A stretch of 64,000 bases of DNA from Mycobacterium sp. Aquia_213. GTDB taxonomy: Bacteria > Actinomycetota > Actinomycetes > Mycobacteriales > Mycobacteriaceae. The stretch covers positions 3,100,001 to 3,164,000 of the forward strand of contig NZ_CP113116.1 in assembly GCF_026625985.1 (NCBI RefSeq), read 5' to 3'. The position numbers were made by a program, and so were the translations under genes. Shown piece by piece: positions 8,075 through 17,005 of this stretch. How positions within the stretch are numbered: position 1 is the stretch's first letter; every line of letters begins with the position of its first letter. Under the pieces are notes generated by a model, which was given only the letters and a program-made list of their open reading frames with translations, was not told the origin of the DNA and did no database searches.

Positions 8075-9751
8075 CTAGATGGTGGCGGTCCCCATCCGGC
8101 AGGCACACGAGGCGGTGATCGCGACGTCGGCATGAGCGCGTGCCAGCGTCAATTGCTGCTCGATGATCGTGGCCTCAGCGGTGCGGCCCAGACGCCGCAG
8201 GCACTCGTGATAGCCGTGCAGGCTCCACACATTGCCCGGATGTTGGCAACATCTGCGCACCGTCGGATCGAGGCCGAGATCGGCGGCGTAAACGGCGGCC
8301 GCCTCGGCCACCCTGCCCTGTTCCAGCAGCAACGCGCCATAAGCGTGGCGGGTCGGTTGCATCCAGCCCCAGGGCTCGTCGTAGGGAAGGGCGTCGTCGA
8401 GTTCCACCGCGCGGCGAAGATGACCGAAAGCCAGATCGAATTGCCCCTGCCGGTAAGCGATCTCACCGTCGAGCATCGCGCCGGCCACCGCGAGAATGTC
8501 ACGACTGGTGTTGTTGAACAGATACCGCGACGCGGGAATGCGGGCGTACGCCGCGATGAAGGCTTCACGCTCGGTATCCGCTTGCGCCAGCAGGCCTTTG
8601 GCGGCATAGGCCACGCCGCGGCCATAGTGGATCGTCGCCGCCGTGGTGCAGTACAAATCCTGATCGCTCGGCAACGACTCGGCTATCAGGTCATCCCAAC
8701 GGCCGAAGCGGACGAAGACGTGCACCCGAAGCGGAACGAAGGCCTCCAGCCAGTCGGCCATCGGCGGTGATTCGATGGACAGCAATTCCGGGGTGAGTTG
8801 CTGGGCGAGTTCGTCGGCGGCCGCTAGCGCGACGCGGAATTGCCCGGAGAACATCGCCCCGTACACGACGAAGTGCAAGTCGTGTGCCCGATAAGCCGAG
8901 TAAAAATTCAGCGCCCCTTCGCGTTCGAGAAACCGGCGATCCGCGCGCACCGCGTCCAGGTTCGACACCACCGCGTTGCGGTAGTCGCCGCACAGCACAT
9001 CGATATGGGTTGGCATGTGTTCGAGATGACCGGCGTCGGGCACCAGCCCGCGCAGCAGATCGGCCGCCGGCAGCGCCTCTTCGGGGTGGGCGGACAGCTC
9101 CATCGTGTGCAAGTAGAGATGCAGGATGCCCGGGTGGGCTCGACCACCGGGAGTCGTTAGCGCGGTCTCCAGAATCTGTTTGGCCTCCACCACCCGGGAA
9201 CCCGGGGCGGGCTGCCCGGTGTGGGTGTCCCACAGTGCCCAGGCCGTCACATTGACCAACGCATCCGCCGCAAGGGCCGCGACGTCCATGTCGTCCGGGT
9301 AGGCCGACGCCAACCTCGACATCGACTCCGCGTAGGCCGCGTTGCCGTCGGCCAGCGCCGCGGTGTCGGTCACGTCATCCGCCGGAAAGCGAGCGGCCAA
9401 CGCCTCGATCAGGCCGCGCTCAACGGCCGTCGCGCGCCCGCCGATTGCCAGCCGCAGCTCGCCACGCGCCCGAGTCAGCGACGCGGCCAGCTCCACCTGG
9501 TCGAACGCGTCCCACGCTTTGTTGTAGTTGGGCCCCACCGAGTAGGCGATGCCCCATCGCGCGATGGCAAGGTCGGGGTCCAGGCCGAGCGCCGTCTCGA
9601 AGCACCGCACCGCCTCTTCGTGGTTGAACGCATACGCCCACACCATGCCGCGGTCGAACCACCGCTGCGCCTGAGCCGATGTTGTATCGACGGCCCGGTG
9701 ATAGGAGCCAAGGTCGTAGTACGACTCGACGTCGCCGCGTGGGACCGCCAC
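8075..9751 (-). CDS. Tetratricopeptide-repeat protein, function unknown
   Basis: A 558-residue soluble protein made mostly of helical TPR-like repeats (for example FNHEEAVRCFETALGLDPDLA near the N-terminus and LAFGHLRRAVELDDALPYDEP near the C-terminus). Such repeats usually mediate protein contacts. There is no signal peptide. The start used is a GTG at 9751 just 15 bases after the MFS transporter stop, which suggests a shared transcript; its ribosome site is weak. Confidence 0.8.
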   Translation of the reverse strand: MAVPRGDVESYYDLGSYHRAVDTTSAQAQRWFDRGMVWAYAFNHEEAVRCFETALGLDPDLAIARWGIAYSVGPNYNKAWDAFDQVELAASLTRARGELRLAIGGRATAVERGLIEALAARFPADDVTDTAALADGNAAYAESMSRLASAYPDDMDVAALAADALVNVTAWALWDTHTGQPAPGSRVVEAKQILETALTTPGGRAHPGILHLYLHTMELSAHPEEALPAADLLRGLVPDAGHLEHMPTHIDVLCGDYRNAVVSNLDAVRADRRFLEREGALNFYSAYRAHDLHFVVYGAMFSGQFRVALAAADELAQQLTPELLSIESPPMADWLEAFVPLRVHVFVRFGRWDDLIAESLPSDQDLYCTTAATIHYGRGVAYAAKGLLAQADTEREAFIAAYARIPASRYLFNNTSRDILAVAGAMLDGEIAYRQGQFDLAFGHLRRAVELDDALPYDEPWGWMQPTRHAYGALLLEQGRVAEAAAVYAADLGLDPTVRRCCQHPGNVWSLHGYHECLRRLGRTAEATIIEQQLTLARAHADVAITASCACRMGTATI

Positions 9752-9766
9752 GTCGCCGACGATAAC

Positions 9767-11236
9767 CTAGGCGGGCGAGTCGTTCTCGGCATCGGCCACT
9801 GTCAAAGGCAGCGCCAGATCTTCCAGGGCACGCTGCTCGGCCGCGATCCCGAGCCATAGCTCGACCAGTCCGGCGACCGCCATCACGATCGCCCCGATCA
9901 GGAACGACCACAGCACCTGACCCCGATCGCCCGAATTGATCAGCTCACCGAACAGCACGGGGCCGGTGATGCCGCCGATCGCGGTGCCCACCGCGTAGAA
10001 GAACGCGATCGCCAGCGCCCGGGTCTCCATCGGGAAGATCTCGCTGACGGTCAGGTACGCCGCGCTCGCACCCGCCGAGGCCAGGAAGAACGCCGCCGCC
10101 AGCACGATGATGAAGGTCCAGACACCGCCGGTGTCGTTCACGAACACCGCCCCAAGGACAACCGCGATCACCGCGGAGCCGATGTAGGTCCCGGCGATCA
10201 TCGGTTTGCGGCCGATCGTGTCGAACAGCCGCCCGAGGACCAAGGGGCCGAGGAAATTGCTCAACGCCCACACGATGAAGAACACCGGCACTTTTCCGGA
10301 GGGAATGCCGTAGAAGCCGCTCAACAGCGTGCCCAGGTTGAACGTCACGCCGTTGTACAGGAAAGCCTGACCGATGAACAGCGCAAGACCGAGGACCGCG
10401 CGTTTGGGATACAGCTTGAACGCCACCCGGGCGATCTCCACAAACGGAATCGCTTGGCGCTGGCGAATTTTCAGCGGCTCGCCGTGCGGCTCGGGCAGCG
10501 GTTGTCCGGTTTCTCGCTGCACGGCTTGTTCGATCTCGCCGACGATCTGCTCGGCTTCCTCGTCGCGCCCGTGAATGAACAACCATCTCGGGCTTTCCGG
10601 CACATTGCGCCGGACCAGCAGGACGAAGATGCCGAAGATGGCTCCGATGCCGAATGCGAGCCGCCATCCGATGTTCGCCGGGAAGTTCGACGTGTCCAGC
10701 AGCACCAGCGCGCCGGCGGCCCCGGCGGCCGAACCCAGCCAGTAGGTGCCGTTGATGATCAGGTCCACGCGACCGCGTACCCGGGCGGGGATCAACTCGT
10801 CGATCGCCGAATTGATGGCCGCGTATTCGCCGCCTATACCGGCGCCGGTGAAAAAGCGCGCTATGAAGAAATACCAAGGCGCGAAAGCGAATGCGGTCGC
10901 CACGGTGGCGACCAGGTAGACCGCCAGGGTCAGGATGAACAGATTGCGCCGTCCGAACCGGTCGGTCAGATGGCCGAAGAACAACGCACCCAGGCATGCC
11001 CCGGTGATGTAGATCGCCGCCGCGTAGCCGATCTGCGCCGGGTTGAGCTCGATGCCGCTGCCCTTCTCGGTGAGCCGGGCCGACACATTGCCGACCATCG
11101 TCACCTCGAGCCCATCGAGGACCCACACCCCGCCGAGCCCCACCACGACGCGCCAGTGAAACCGCGACCACGGCAGCCGGTCCAGTCGGGCCGGGACTTG
11201 CGTCGTGATGGTTTTCGTTTGCGCGCCTGGGCTCAT
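9767..11236 (-). CDS. MFS transporter (sugar/organic-anion porter type)
   Basis: A 489-residue major facilitator protein with twelve predicted membrane spans. The inter-helix motif HLTDRFGRRN and the central-loop VPESPRWLFIHGR place it in the metabolite:H+ symporter/sugar porter branch. Substrate unknown. ATG at 11236 is preceded by GGAGA at 5 bases. The TPR gene follows at once, so they may act together. Confidence 0.87.
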   Translation of the reverse strand: MSPGAQTKTITTQVPARLDRLPWSRFHWRVVVGLGGVWVLDGLEVTMVGNVSARLTEKGSGIELNPAQIGYAAAIYITGACLGALFFGHLTDRFGRRNLFILTLAVYLVATVATAFAFAPWYFFIARFFTGAGIGGEYAAINSAIDELIPARVRGRVDLIINGTYWLGSAAGAAGALVLLDTSNFPANIGWRLAFGIGAIFGIFVLLVRRNVPESPRWLFIHGRDEEAEQIVGEIEQAVQRETGQPLPEPHGEPLKIRQRQAIPFVEIARVAFKLYPKRAVLGLALFIGQAFLYNGVTFNLGTLLSGFYGIPSGKVPVFFIVWALSNFLGPLVLGRLFDTIGRKPMIAGTYIGSAVIAVVLGAVFVNDTGGVWTFIIVLAAAFFLASAGASAAYLTVSEIFPMETRALAIAFFYAVGTAIGGITGPVLFGELINSGDRGQVLWSFLIGAIVMAVAGLVELWLGIAAEQRALEDLALPLTVADAENDSPA

Positions 11237-11497
11237 GCTGTCTCCGTTCTCGGTGGATAGAGAGGTACCCGCCACCGCGCGTCGCACGCCGCGGAAAAGC
11301 CAGCTCGCATATGAGTGCCGGCCCGCGTGAGAAATGCCGCAGTGGCAGGCCGCGCGCAGCGCGCGACCGATCTGGACAGTGATGCTTCGTCGCTATCCGC
11401 TGACATGGTCGGGCGGTCGGGGTGTGCCGGGCATCGTGGCGGACCCTACCAGTGCGCCACCTCGCCGCTGGTCAGCGCGGCACCGGAGATCTTGTTC

Positions 11498-11719
11498 TCA
11501 GGCCGAGAGGTGGGCACCCGGGACGACGGGAGGAAATTCGGGTCGCAGCGAGGTGTGCACATCGTCCTGCTCGATGCGCGCCCACTGGTGGGACGAGAAG
11601 TACCACGTCCACTTGCCCGTCGACGGGCCGATCTTGAGCACCGCGCCGTCGGTGTCGAAATGGAGTTCGTCCCCGTACGTAATTTCGGTGCCATCTGCCC
11701 AGGTCACTGTGAAAGTCAT
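11498..11719 (-). CDS. Small conserved hypothetical protein (paralogue of 16657-16851)
   Basis: A 73-residue acidic, beta-rich-looking protein beginning MTFTVTWADGTEITYGD. It aligns along its length with the other small protein at 16657-16851: both begin MTxTVT, then have a DG turn, an aromatic pair before xEW/HQW, and end in a charged segment. No function is known to me. It stands alone with no signal peptide. Confidence 0.65.
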   Translation of the reverse strand: MTFTVTWADGTEITYGDELHFDTDGAVLKIGPSTGKWTWYFSSHQWARIEQDDVHTSLRPEFPPVVPGAHLSA

Positions 11720-11771
11720 GGGGGCACGTTACCCGGCAGACCTAGCCAATACTTGTACAAAGGCCGACAAC

Positions 11772-12647
11772 TTATTGGTGCCCGGGACCTCGATTTGGCT
11801 GCAGCATCGTGATGACGGCGTCGACCATTTCCGGGTTGCCGATGGGATTCGGTAAATCGGGCCCCGGGCATCGCCCCCAAAGCAATAGGGTCCGTGCCGC
11901 AGAGTGACATTCCACGACCGGATGTGAATGGTCACGTGAGGCGAGTTCGATTGTTGTCACCGGGCCTCCCGTTACCGTGATGTCGGAGGCACCGGGTGAG
12001 CGCAGGATGACCGACTCATGCTCGCCGCCGCGGGGCGGGAATACGTTCGGCTTCATGGCCGCGACCGTTGTCGCGGCATGGACACCGATGCGTACGTCGC
12101 TGAGTGCTTTGATGCTGGTTTCGTCGCTACCGACGATGTCCCAGCGGTGAAGTATCAGTTCGCTTTCGACGTGCAGCGTCAACGCCCGCGCGTCCAAAAG
12201 GGCGCCCGTGAAGGCTACGCGGCGATCCCTGCCGTGCATGCGCAGCCGCTCGATGGCAACCGTCGCTTTGAGCGCTTCCTCGAAGAAACTGCTGCGCAAC
12301 CGCTTTGGATGAAGCGCTCGATATGGCCGCTCACGCTCTTCGAAGTCGCGGGTGGGGCGCGGCGGCGCCCCGGCAAGTTCGAGCTCAACGAGTTCCGCGA
12401 TTTCGGCGGATCCAGCAGCTAGATGAGCGGTGAGTTCGTGGACGGTCCATCCGGCACACCGCGTGGGTGCGCCCGGGTCGGCCGCGAGCATGGCTTCCAC
12501 GAACGGGATGAATGCCTCCTGCGCCGGAGTCCTCGCGAACCGCAGCAGCCTTGGGCTCCCCGGGAACTCGGCAAGCGCGCGAGCGAAACCCAGTTGAACC
12601 GGATGCCATCCGAGAGCGGTGGTCAGGAATCTGTTCACAGTTGCCAC
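11772..12647 (-). CDS. Mycothiol-dependent maleylpyruvate isomerase-like (DinB superfamily) protein
   Basis: A protein of up to 291 residues with the MDMPI N-terminal signature TRCAGWTVHELTAHLAAG and a later ESELILHRWDI segment that supplies a metal-binding His. Family members are four-helix proteins that often use mycothiol for transferase or isomerase reactions; the actual substrate here is unknown. The start is uncertain: GTG at 12647 is the longest option and has no clear ribosome site. Confidence 0.75.
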   Translation of the reverse strand: MATVNRFLTTALGWHPVQLGFARALAEFPGSPRLLRFARTPAQEAFIPFVEAMLAADPGAPTRCAGWTVHELTAHLAAGSAEIAELVELELAGAPPRPTRDFEERERPYRALHPKRLRSSFFEEALKATVAIERLRMHGRDRRVAFTGALLDARALTLHVESELILHRWDIVGSDETSIKALSDVRIGVHAATTVAAMKPNVFPPRGGEHESVILRSPGASDITVTGGPVTTIELASRDHSHPVVECHSAARTLLLWGRCPGPDLPNPIGNPEMVDAVITMLQPNRGPGHQ

Positions 12648-12831
12648 AAGATCACGCCGAGACGCTCACCTGCTGGCGCTTTTGCGACATCAAAGTGGCC
12701 CCGCCGCACACCGCCCGGGATTGAGCCAGGTGTGTCCAATGAGCGCGCCGCAACGACCGGCGGATGTTAATGTTGGCGCCTATTTCGGTGGTGTCTATGC
12801 AGATGAGACTAAGTTTCGTGCGGAGGTGGGC

Positions 12832-13944
12832 ATGGAATCCCCGCTGATGCCTGGGCGGCCGCCTATCTTTCCGTCGGCCCCCCGATCCGGCGCCTCCGAC
12901 TATGTCGAAGGTATGGAGCGCCTCTTGCAGGCCGTCCAGGACCTCTCGCTGGCTCGCAGCCAGGCCGACATTCAGCGAGTTGTCTCGTCGTCGGCGCGCG
13001 AGCTCACCGGGTGCGACGGCGCCACGTTGGTGCTGCGCGACAACGGCAAGTGCTTCTACGCCGAAGAGAACGCGATCGGCCCGCTGTGGAAGGGCAGCCG
13101 GTTCCCGATGACGTCGTGCATCAGCGGGTGGGCGATGCTCAACCGGGATGCGGCGATCATCCCGGATATCTATCTCGACGCGCGTATCCCGCACAACCTC
13201 TATCGCCCGACGTTCGTCAAGAGCCTGGTGATGGTTCCGATCCGCAGGCTCGACCCGATCGGAGCGATCGGCAACTATTGGGCCGAGGAGCATCAGCCGA
13301 CCGAGCAAGAAGTCCGCTTACTGCAGGCCCTGGCCGATTCGACCTCGATTGCGATCGAGAACATCCAGGTCTACTCCGAACTGGAGCAGCGGGTTCGCGA
13401 CCGCACCGCCGCGCTCGAGCAGGCCAACGAGGAGATTCGCCAGCTCTCGGTGACCGACGAAATGACCGGACTCACCAACCGTCGCGGCTTCTATCTGCTG
13501 GCCGAGCAAAAGCTCCGCGGGGCGCACTACCTGGGCCATAGCTGCGTGCTCGCCTTCCTCGACGTCGACGGGCTCAAACGAGTCAACGACGAACACGGAC
13601 ACGAGGTCGGCGACCTGCTGATCAAAGACGTCGCCTACGCGCTGGGCGACACGTTGTGCGAGTCCGACATCTTCGCCCGCCTGGGCGGTGACGAATTCTG
13701 CGTGATGGTCACCGAAAGCGCCAGCGACACCACGACATTGCGAGAGCGGGTCGCCGAAGCGTTTCGGCGCTTCAATGAGACGAGCGAGCGGCCCTACCGC
13801 CTTTCTGCCAGCATCGGCCTGGTGCGCGCCCCCGCCAGCGGGCCCACCGTCACCGTGGATGAGCTGCTCGCGCAAGCCGACGAGTTGATGTACGAGGAGA
13901 AGAAGACCAACGCGAGCTCGCGCGGTTGGGCCGGCCAGGTCTGA
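12832..13944 (+). CDS. GAF-GGDEF diguanylate cyclase
   Basis: A 370-residue cytosolic signalling protein. A GAF sensor domain (about residues 30-190) is followed by a short coiled coil (SELEQRVRDRTAALEQ) and a GGDEF domain (about 205-365) with an intact GGDEF at residues 285-289, so it should make cyclic-di-GMP. The product-inhibition site upstream, normally RxxD, reads CESD, so feedback control may be lost. Start: ATG 12832 has a very good GGAGG five bases upstream; an ATG at 12739 is possible but weaker. Confidence 0.88.
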   Translation: MESPLMPGRPPIFPSAPRSGASDYVEGMERLLQAVQDLSLARSQADIQRVVSSSARELTGCDGATLVLRDNGKCFYAEENAIGPLWKGSRFPMTSCISGWAMLNRDAAIIPDIYLDARIPHNLYRPTFVKSLVMVPIRRLDPIGAIGNYWAEEHQPTEQEVRLLQALADSTSIAIENIQVYSELEQRVRDRTAALEQANEEIRQLSVTDEMTGLTNRRGFYLLAEQKLRGAHYLGHSCVLAFLDVDGLKRVNDEHGHEVGDLLIKDVAYALGDTLCESDIFARLGGDEFCVMVTESASDTTTLRERVAEAFRRFNETSERPYRLSASIGLVRAPASGPTVTVDELLAQADELMYEEKKTNASSRGWAGQV

Positions 13945-13975
13945 AATCTCCTGGCCACGAACCGGATTCGGCTTA

Positions 13976-14716
13976 CTAGCCCGCGCCCTTGCCGTTGTCA
14001 ACCCGGTAGACGGCGCCATGGATGGCCATCGCGGCATCGCTGGCCAGGAACGCGACCACATTCGCGACATCGAGGGGCGCCATCATGCCGCGCGGTGAGG
14101 CCGTGCGCATGATCAGGTCGTAGTTCGGATCCTCGGGCGCCGTGAACTGTTCGAGTTGCGGCGTGAGCATGCCGCCGGGACATACCGCGTTGACGCGCAA
14201 GCGATCCGCCGTGTACTCCACCGCCAATGCTCGAGTCAGCCCGATGAGCCCATGCTTGGCAGCGCAGTAGCCGGCCGAGTAGGCCTGCCCTTCGACGCCG
14301 GCAATGGAGGCGACGTTGACGATGTTCCCGCCCCGTTCCAGCAGCTGAGGCAGTGCGGCCCGGCACAGATAGAACGGACCGTTCAGGTTGACCGCGAGAT
14401 CCTGTGTCCAGTCGTCGTCGGTCATCGACTCCGTTCGGCGCATCTGGTGCTTACCGGCGATGTTGACCAGGACGTCGAGTCCGCCGAACTCCCGGACGCA
14501 CTGCTCGACCGCGTCGTTGCAGGCCCGCGCCGAACCCACATCCACCGATGCGTAGGAACCGTGCTCCACGTCGGCGAATACCTCGGCCAGGCGCGCGGTA
14601 TCGCGGGCTATGCCGAAAACCGTTGCGCCCTGCCGGGAAAACAGCTTGGCCGTTTGGGCGCCCAGGCCCGACGATGCACCGGTCACGAGCGCGACCTTGC
14701 CTTGCAACGCTGTCAT
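13976..14716 (-). CDS. Short-chain dehydrogenase/reductase (SDR)
   Basis: A 246-residue classical SDR oxidoreductase. The NAD(P) loop TGASSGLG is at residues 12-19, and the catalytic set is Asn110, Ser137, Tyr150 and Lys154 (YCAAK). The C-terminus has the usual PGGMLTPQ and DNGKGAG. The substrate is unknown. It is a single gene with its own short upstream region. Confidence 0.88.
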   Translation of the reverse strand: MTALQGKVALVTGASSGLGAQTAKLFSRQGATVFGIARDTARLAEVFADVEHGSYASVDVGSARACNDAVEQCVREFGGLDVLVNIAGKHQMRRTESMTDDDWTQDLAVNLNGPFYLCRAALPQLLERGGNIVNVASIAGVEGQAYSAGYCAAKHGLIGLTRALAVEYTADRLRVNAVCPGGMLTPQLEQFTAPEDPNYDLIMRTASPRGMMAPLDVANVVAFLASDAAMAIHGAVYRVDNGKGAG

Positions 14717-14824
14717 ACCGGTTCTCGTCCTCTCTAGCCGCGCACACGCGCCTCGCCCCGGCGAGTCGTGCCACTAGCAAACCAACTCTCGCGGCAGCGC
14801 ATACCACCAGGGCCCCAGCACACT

Positions 14825-15076
14825 TCAGACCAGGCTGGCGCGCCTCAATACGACCGCAACGCCGTCGCGCAAGAGTTCAACCGGTTCAACGGATCTCATG
14901 GTCCGCCGGATGCGTCGCGCGGCCACCACCATGGCGAAGTTCAACGCAAGCCTGCCGATCGCGACCCGACTCGTGCGCTTTCTCCAGGTCGGCGGCGTCG
15001 AGCCCGCGCGCCGACCGACGTAATAGCCGGCGCATGTCGCCGTCGCGAGCGCGCAGATCAGCACGAGAACCGCCAT
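14825..15076 (-). CDS. Small membrane protein, function unknown
   Basis: An 83-residue protein with one N-terminal membrane span (VLVLICALATATCAGYYVG) followed by a strongly basic segment (GRRAGSTPPTWRKRTSR) and a second, weaker hydrophobic stretch. Start ATG 15076 has AAAGGA about 11 bases upstream. Short proteins with this layout occur in mycobacteria, but none I know has a function. Confidence 0.55.
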   Translation of the reverse strand: MAVLVLICALATATCAGYYVGRRAGSTPPTWRKRTSRVAIGRLALNFAMVVAARRIRRTMRSVEPVELLRDGVAVVLRRASLV

Positions 15077-15217
15077 GATGACGAGCGTCCTTTGCCCCTG
15101 TCGCGGGGAGGTCACGCGCGGGATACACCTCGGCCAACAAATGCGGTGCTCAGCGGTTCGGGTCGGCTGACGGATCCAGAAAGCCAGAGCCAAGAGACGC
15201 CCGGACCGAGTGTCGTA

Positions 15218-16537
15218 CTAGGAAACCATTGCCGCCGCGGGCCGCAGCCGCACGGGCAAGTGTTTGATTCCGTGCAGCGCCATGCTGTCATGCATCGTCG
15301 GCACGCCGGCCAGGCTCAGGTCGGGGAACCGCGCAAACAACGCCTGCAGGCCGATGTGCAGTTCCATTCGCGCCAGCGCCGCGCCGAGGCAAACGTGGAT
15401 GCCACTGCCGAAGCTGACGTGTTCGCGGGCGTTGGTGCGAGTGATGTCGAATTCGTCGGGGCGTTCGAAGATCGCCGGATCGCGGTTGGCCCCGCCCAGC
15501 AGCAGCAAGATGAACTGGCCCGGGCGAACGGTGTGCCCCTGTATGTCGAGCGTCTCGGTGGCGACCCTTCCTCCCCATTGAATGGCAGTCTCGTAACGCA
15601 ACATCTCCTCGACCGCGTTGGACCAACCCTCGGGATTTGTCCGCAGCCGTTCCAGCTGATCGGGGTGCCGAACGAGCGTCACGATCGCCTTGCCCATAAC
15701 ATGCGTCGTCGTAATGAACCCCGCACCGAGCAGCAGTGCCGCGAACAGGCGGACCTCGTATTCGGACAGGTCACCGTCCTGCAAGACGGCCGCCAGGATG
15801 CTGTCGTTGTCGCCGCGCTGACGCAGCCGCTCGACGTGCATCGCAAGGTAGTGCTCGAACTCGCGCGCCGTATTGACGGACACCTGAAAGTCCCGCCAGG
15901 ATGCCGCCGCGCTGGAGATCAGCCTGGTTGCCGGCTCACCTACTTGGTACAGCTGCGGAGTCTCCTCGCGGGGTATGCCCAGCATTTCCGCTATCACTTC
16001 GATCGGAATTCGAGAGGCGTACGCGGCGACCAAGTCGCATTCGGCCTCGCCTTGCAAACCGTCCAGACCATCCAACAGATCGGTGGCGACATCCTCAATC
16101 CGGTCACGAAGGCCCTCGAGTGCACGCGGAGTAAATGCCCGCGATACCAGGCGACGCAACCGCGCATGCTCGGGCGGATCGGTGACCAGCATCGACGGCG
16201 GCTGAATGGCGTTCAGGACGTTCGGCTTGGTCTTGGCCAGGATCCACCGCGCAAAGCGAAACGGTGACTGATCCCGCGGTTTGATCGTGCGGAACCGGTC
16301 GTCTCGCAAGATGTCACGGACGATCTGCGCGTCTGCGGTGGCGAAACCACCTGGGATCGAAAAGATGCGCCCGCGCAGGCGTACCTCTTCGATTAGTCGA
16401 TATACGTTTTCGGGCTGGCTGGTATCGATCGCCAGCTGCGCCATTGGATCACCCTGGCGCGCCATCAGTTTCAGCGTCGCGCGGGAAACCCCGTATCCCG
16501 CCGCCCAATGAATCCGGTCCTTGATGGCCATGTTCAT
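15218..16537 (-). CDS. Cytochrome P450
   Basis: A 439-residue soluble bacterial P450 mono-oxygenase. The K-helix ExxR is in VEEMLRYE, and the haem loop FGSGIHVCLGAALAR supplies Cys383. The I-helix oxygen-activation motif, normally AGxET or AGxDT, reads GAGFITTTHV, so the usual acid is Ile. This occurs in some atypical P450s and may alter chemistry. Substrate and redox partners are unknown. ATG 16537 follows GAGGTG by about 6 bases. Confidence 0.9.
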   Translation of the reverse strand: MNMAIKDRIHWAAGYGVSRATLKLMARQGDPMAQLAIDTSQPENVYRLIEEVRLRGRIFSIPGGFATADAQIVRDILRDDRFRTIKPRDQSPFRFARWILAKTKPNVLNAIQPPSMLVTDPPEHARLRRLVSRAFTPRALEGLRDRIEDVATDLLDGLDGLQGEAECDLVAAYASRIPIEVIAEMLGIPREETPQLYQVGEPATRLISSAAASWRDFQVSVNTAREFEHYLAMHVERLRQRGDNDSILAAVLQDGDLSEYEVRLFAALLLGAGFITTTHVMGKAIVTLVRHPDQLERLRTNPEGWSNAVEEMLRYETAIQWGGRVATETLDIQGHTVRPGQFILLLLGGANRDPAIFERPDEFDITRTNAREHVSFGSGIHVCLGAALARMELHIGLQALFARFPDLSLAGVPTMHDSMALHGIKHLPVRLRPAAAMVS

Positions 16538-16656
16538 GCGCGCACCTCTGACAATCGAATATGTCGAGGGTACTAGCCGACAGCACCAAATTGCCGCTAA
16601 ATGCGCATCGAAAACAGGTTGCCGCGTTCAATCAAGGCGGCTCACACCACTTTCGA

Positions 16657-16851
16657 TCAGCCCCAGAAACGGCTCTTCTTCGTTCTTTCGTCGCCCTGCA
16701 CGTTGGTCCACTCGCCCGGCGCGTAACGGTAGGGCCGCTTGGCGCCAGTGCGAATGACGTCAAGGGTGCCGTCGTTGCGCTTGACGTAGGCGTCACCGAA
16801 TCGCATATAGCTGTCGGTTACTCCGTCTCGAAGTGTCACCGTGCACGTCAT
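16657..16851 (-). CDS. Small conserved hypothetical protein (paralogue of 11498-11719)
   Basis: A 64-residue protein beginning MTCTVTLRDGVTDSY and ending GEWTNVQGDERTKKSRFWG. It matches the small protein at 11498-11719 over nearly the whole length at low identity. There is an AGGAGG about 7 bases before the ATG. No known function; no signal or membrane segment. Confidence 0.65.
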   Translation of the reverse strand: MTCTVTLRDGVTDSYMRFGDAYVKRNDGTLDVIRTGAKRPYRYAPGEWTNVQGDERTKKSRFWG

Positions 16852-17005
16852 GGTCGAACCTCCTGGTGGGCCGACACCTGCCGGCAGTGATCAACCCTGA
16901 CGAGGGGACGGAGCTAAGGCGAATTCGCTTGGCCGACTTGTCTTGCTCGCAAAGAGCTGCTTGATACTCCCGACGGTACGCCGTTTACGGTCATGGGGGC
17001 GAGGG

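Noticed and set aside
7265..8770. 501-residue open frame on the + strand
   Set aside because: Antisense to the iron-sulfur and TPR genes, a usual by-product of high GC content.
14768..16267. 499-residue open frame on the + strand
   Set aside because: Antisense to the P450 gene; no recognisable domain.
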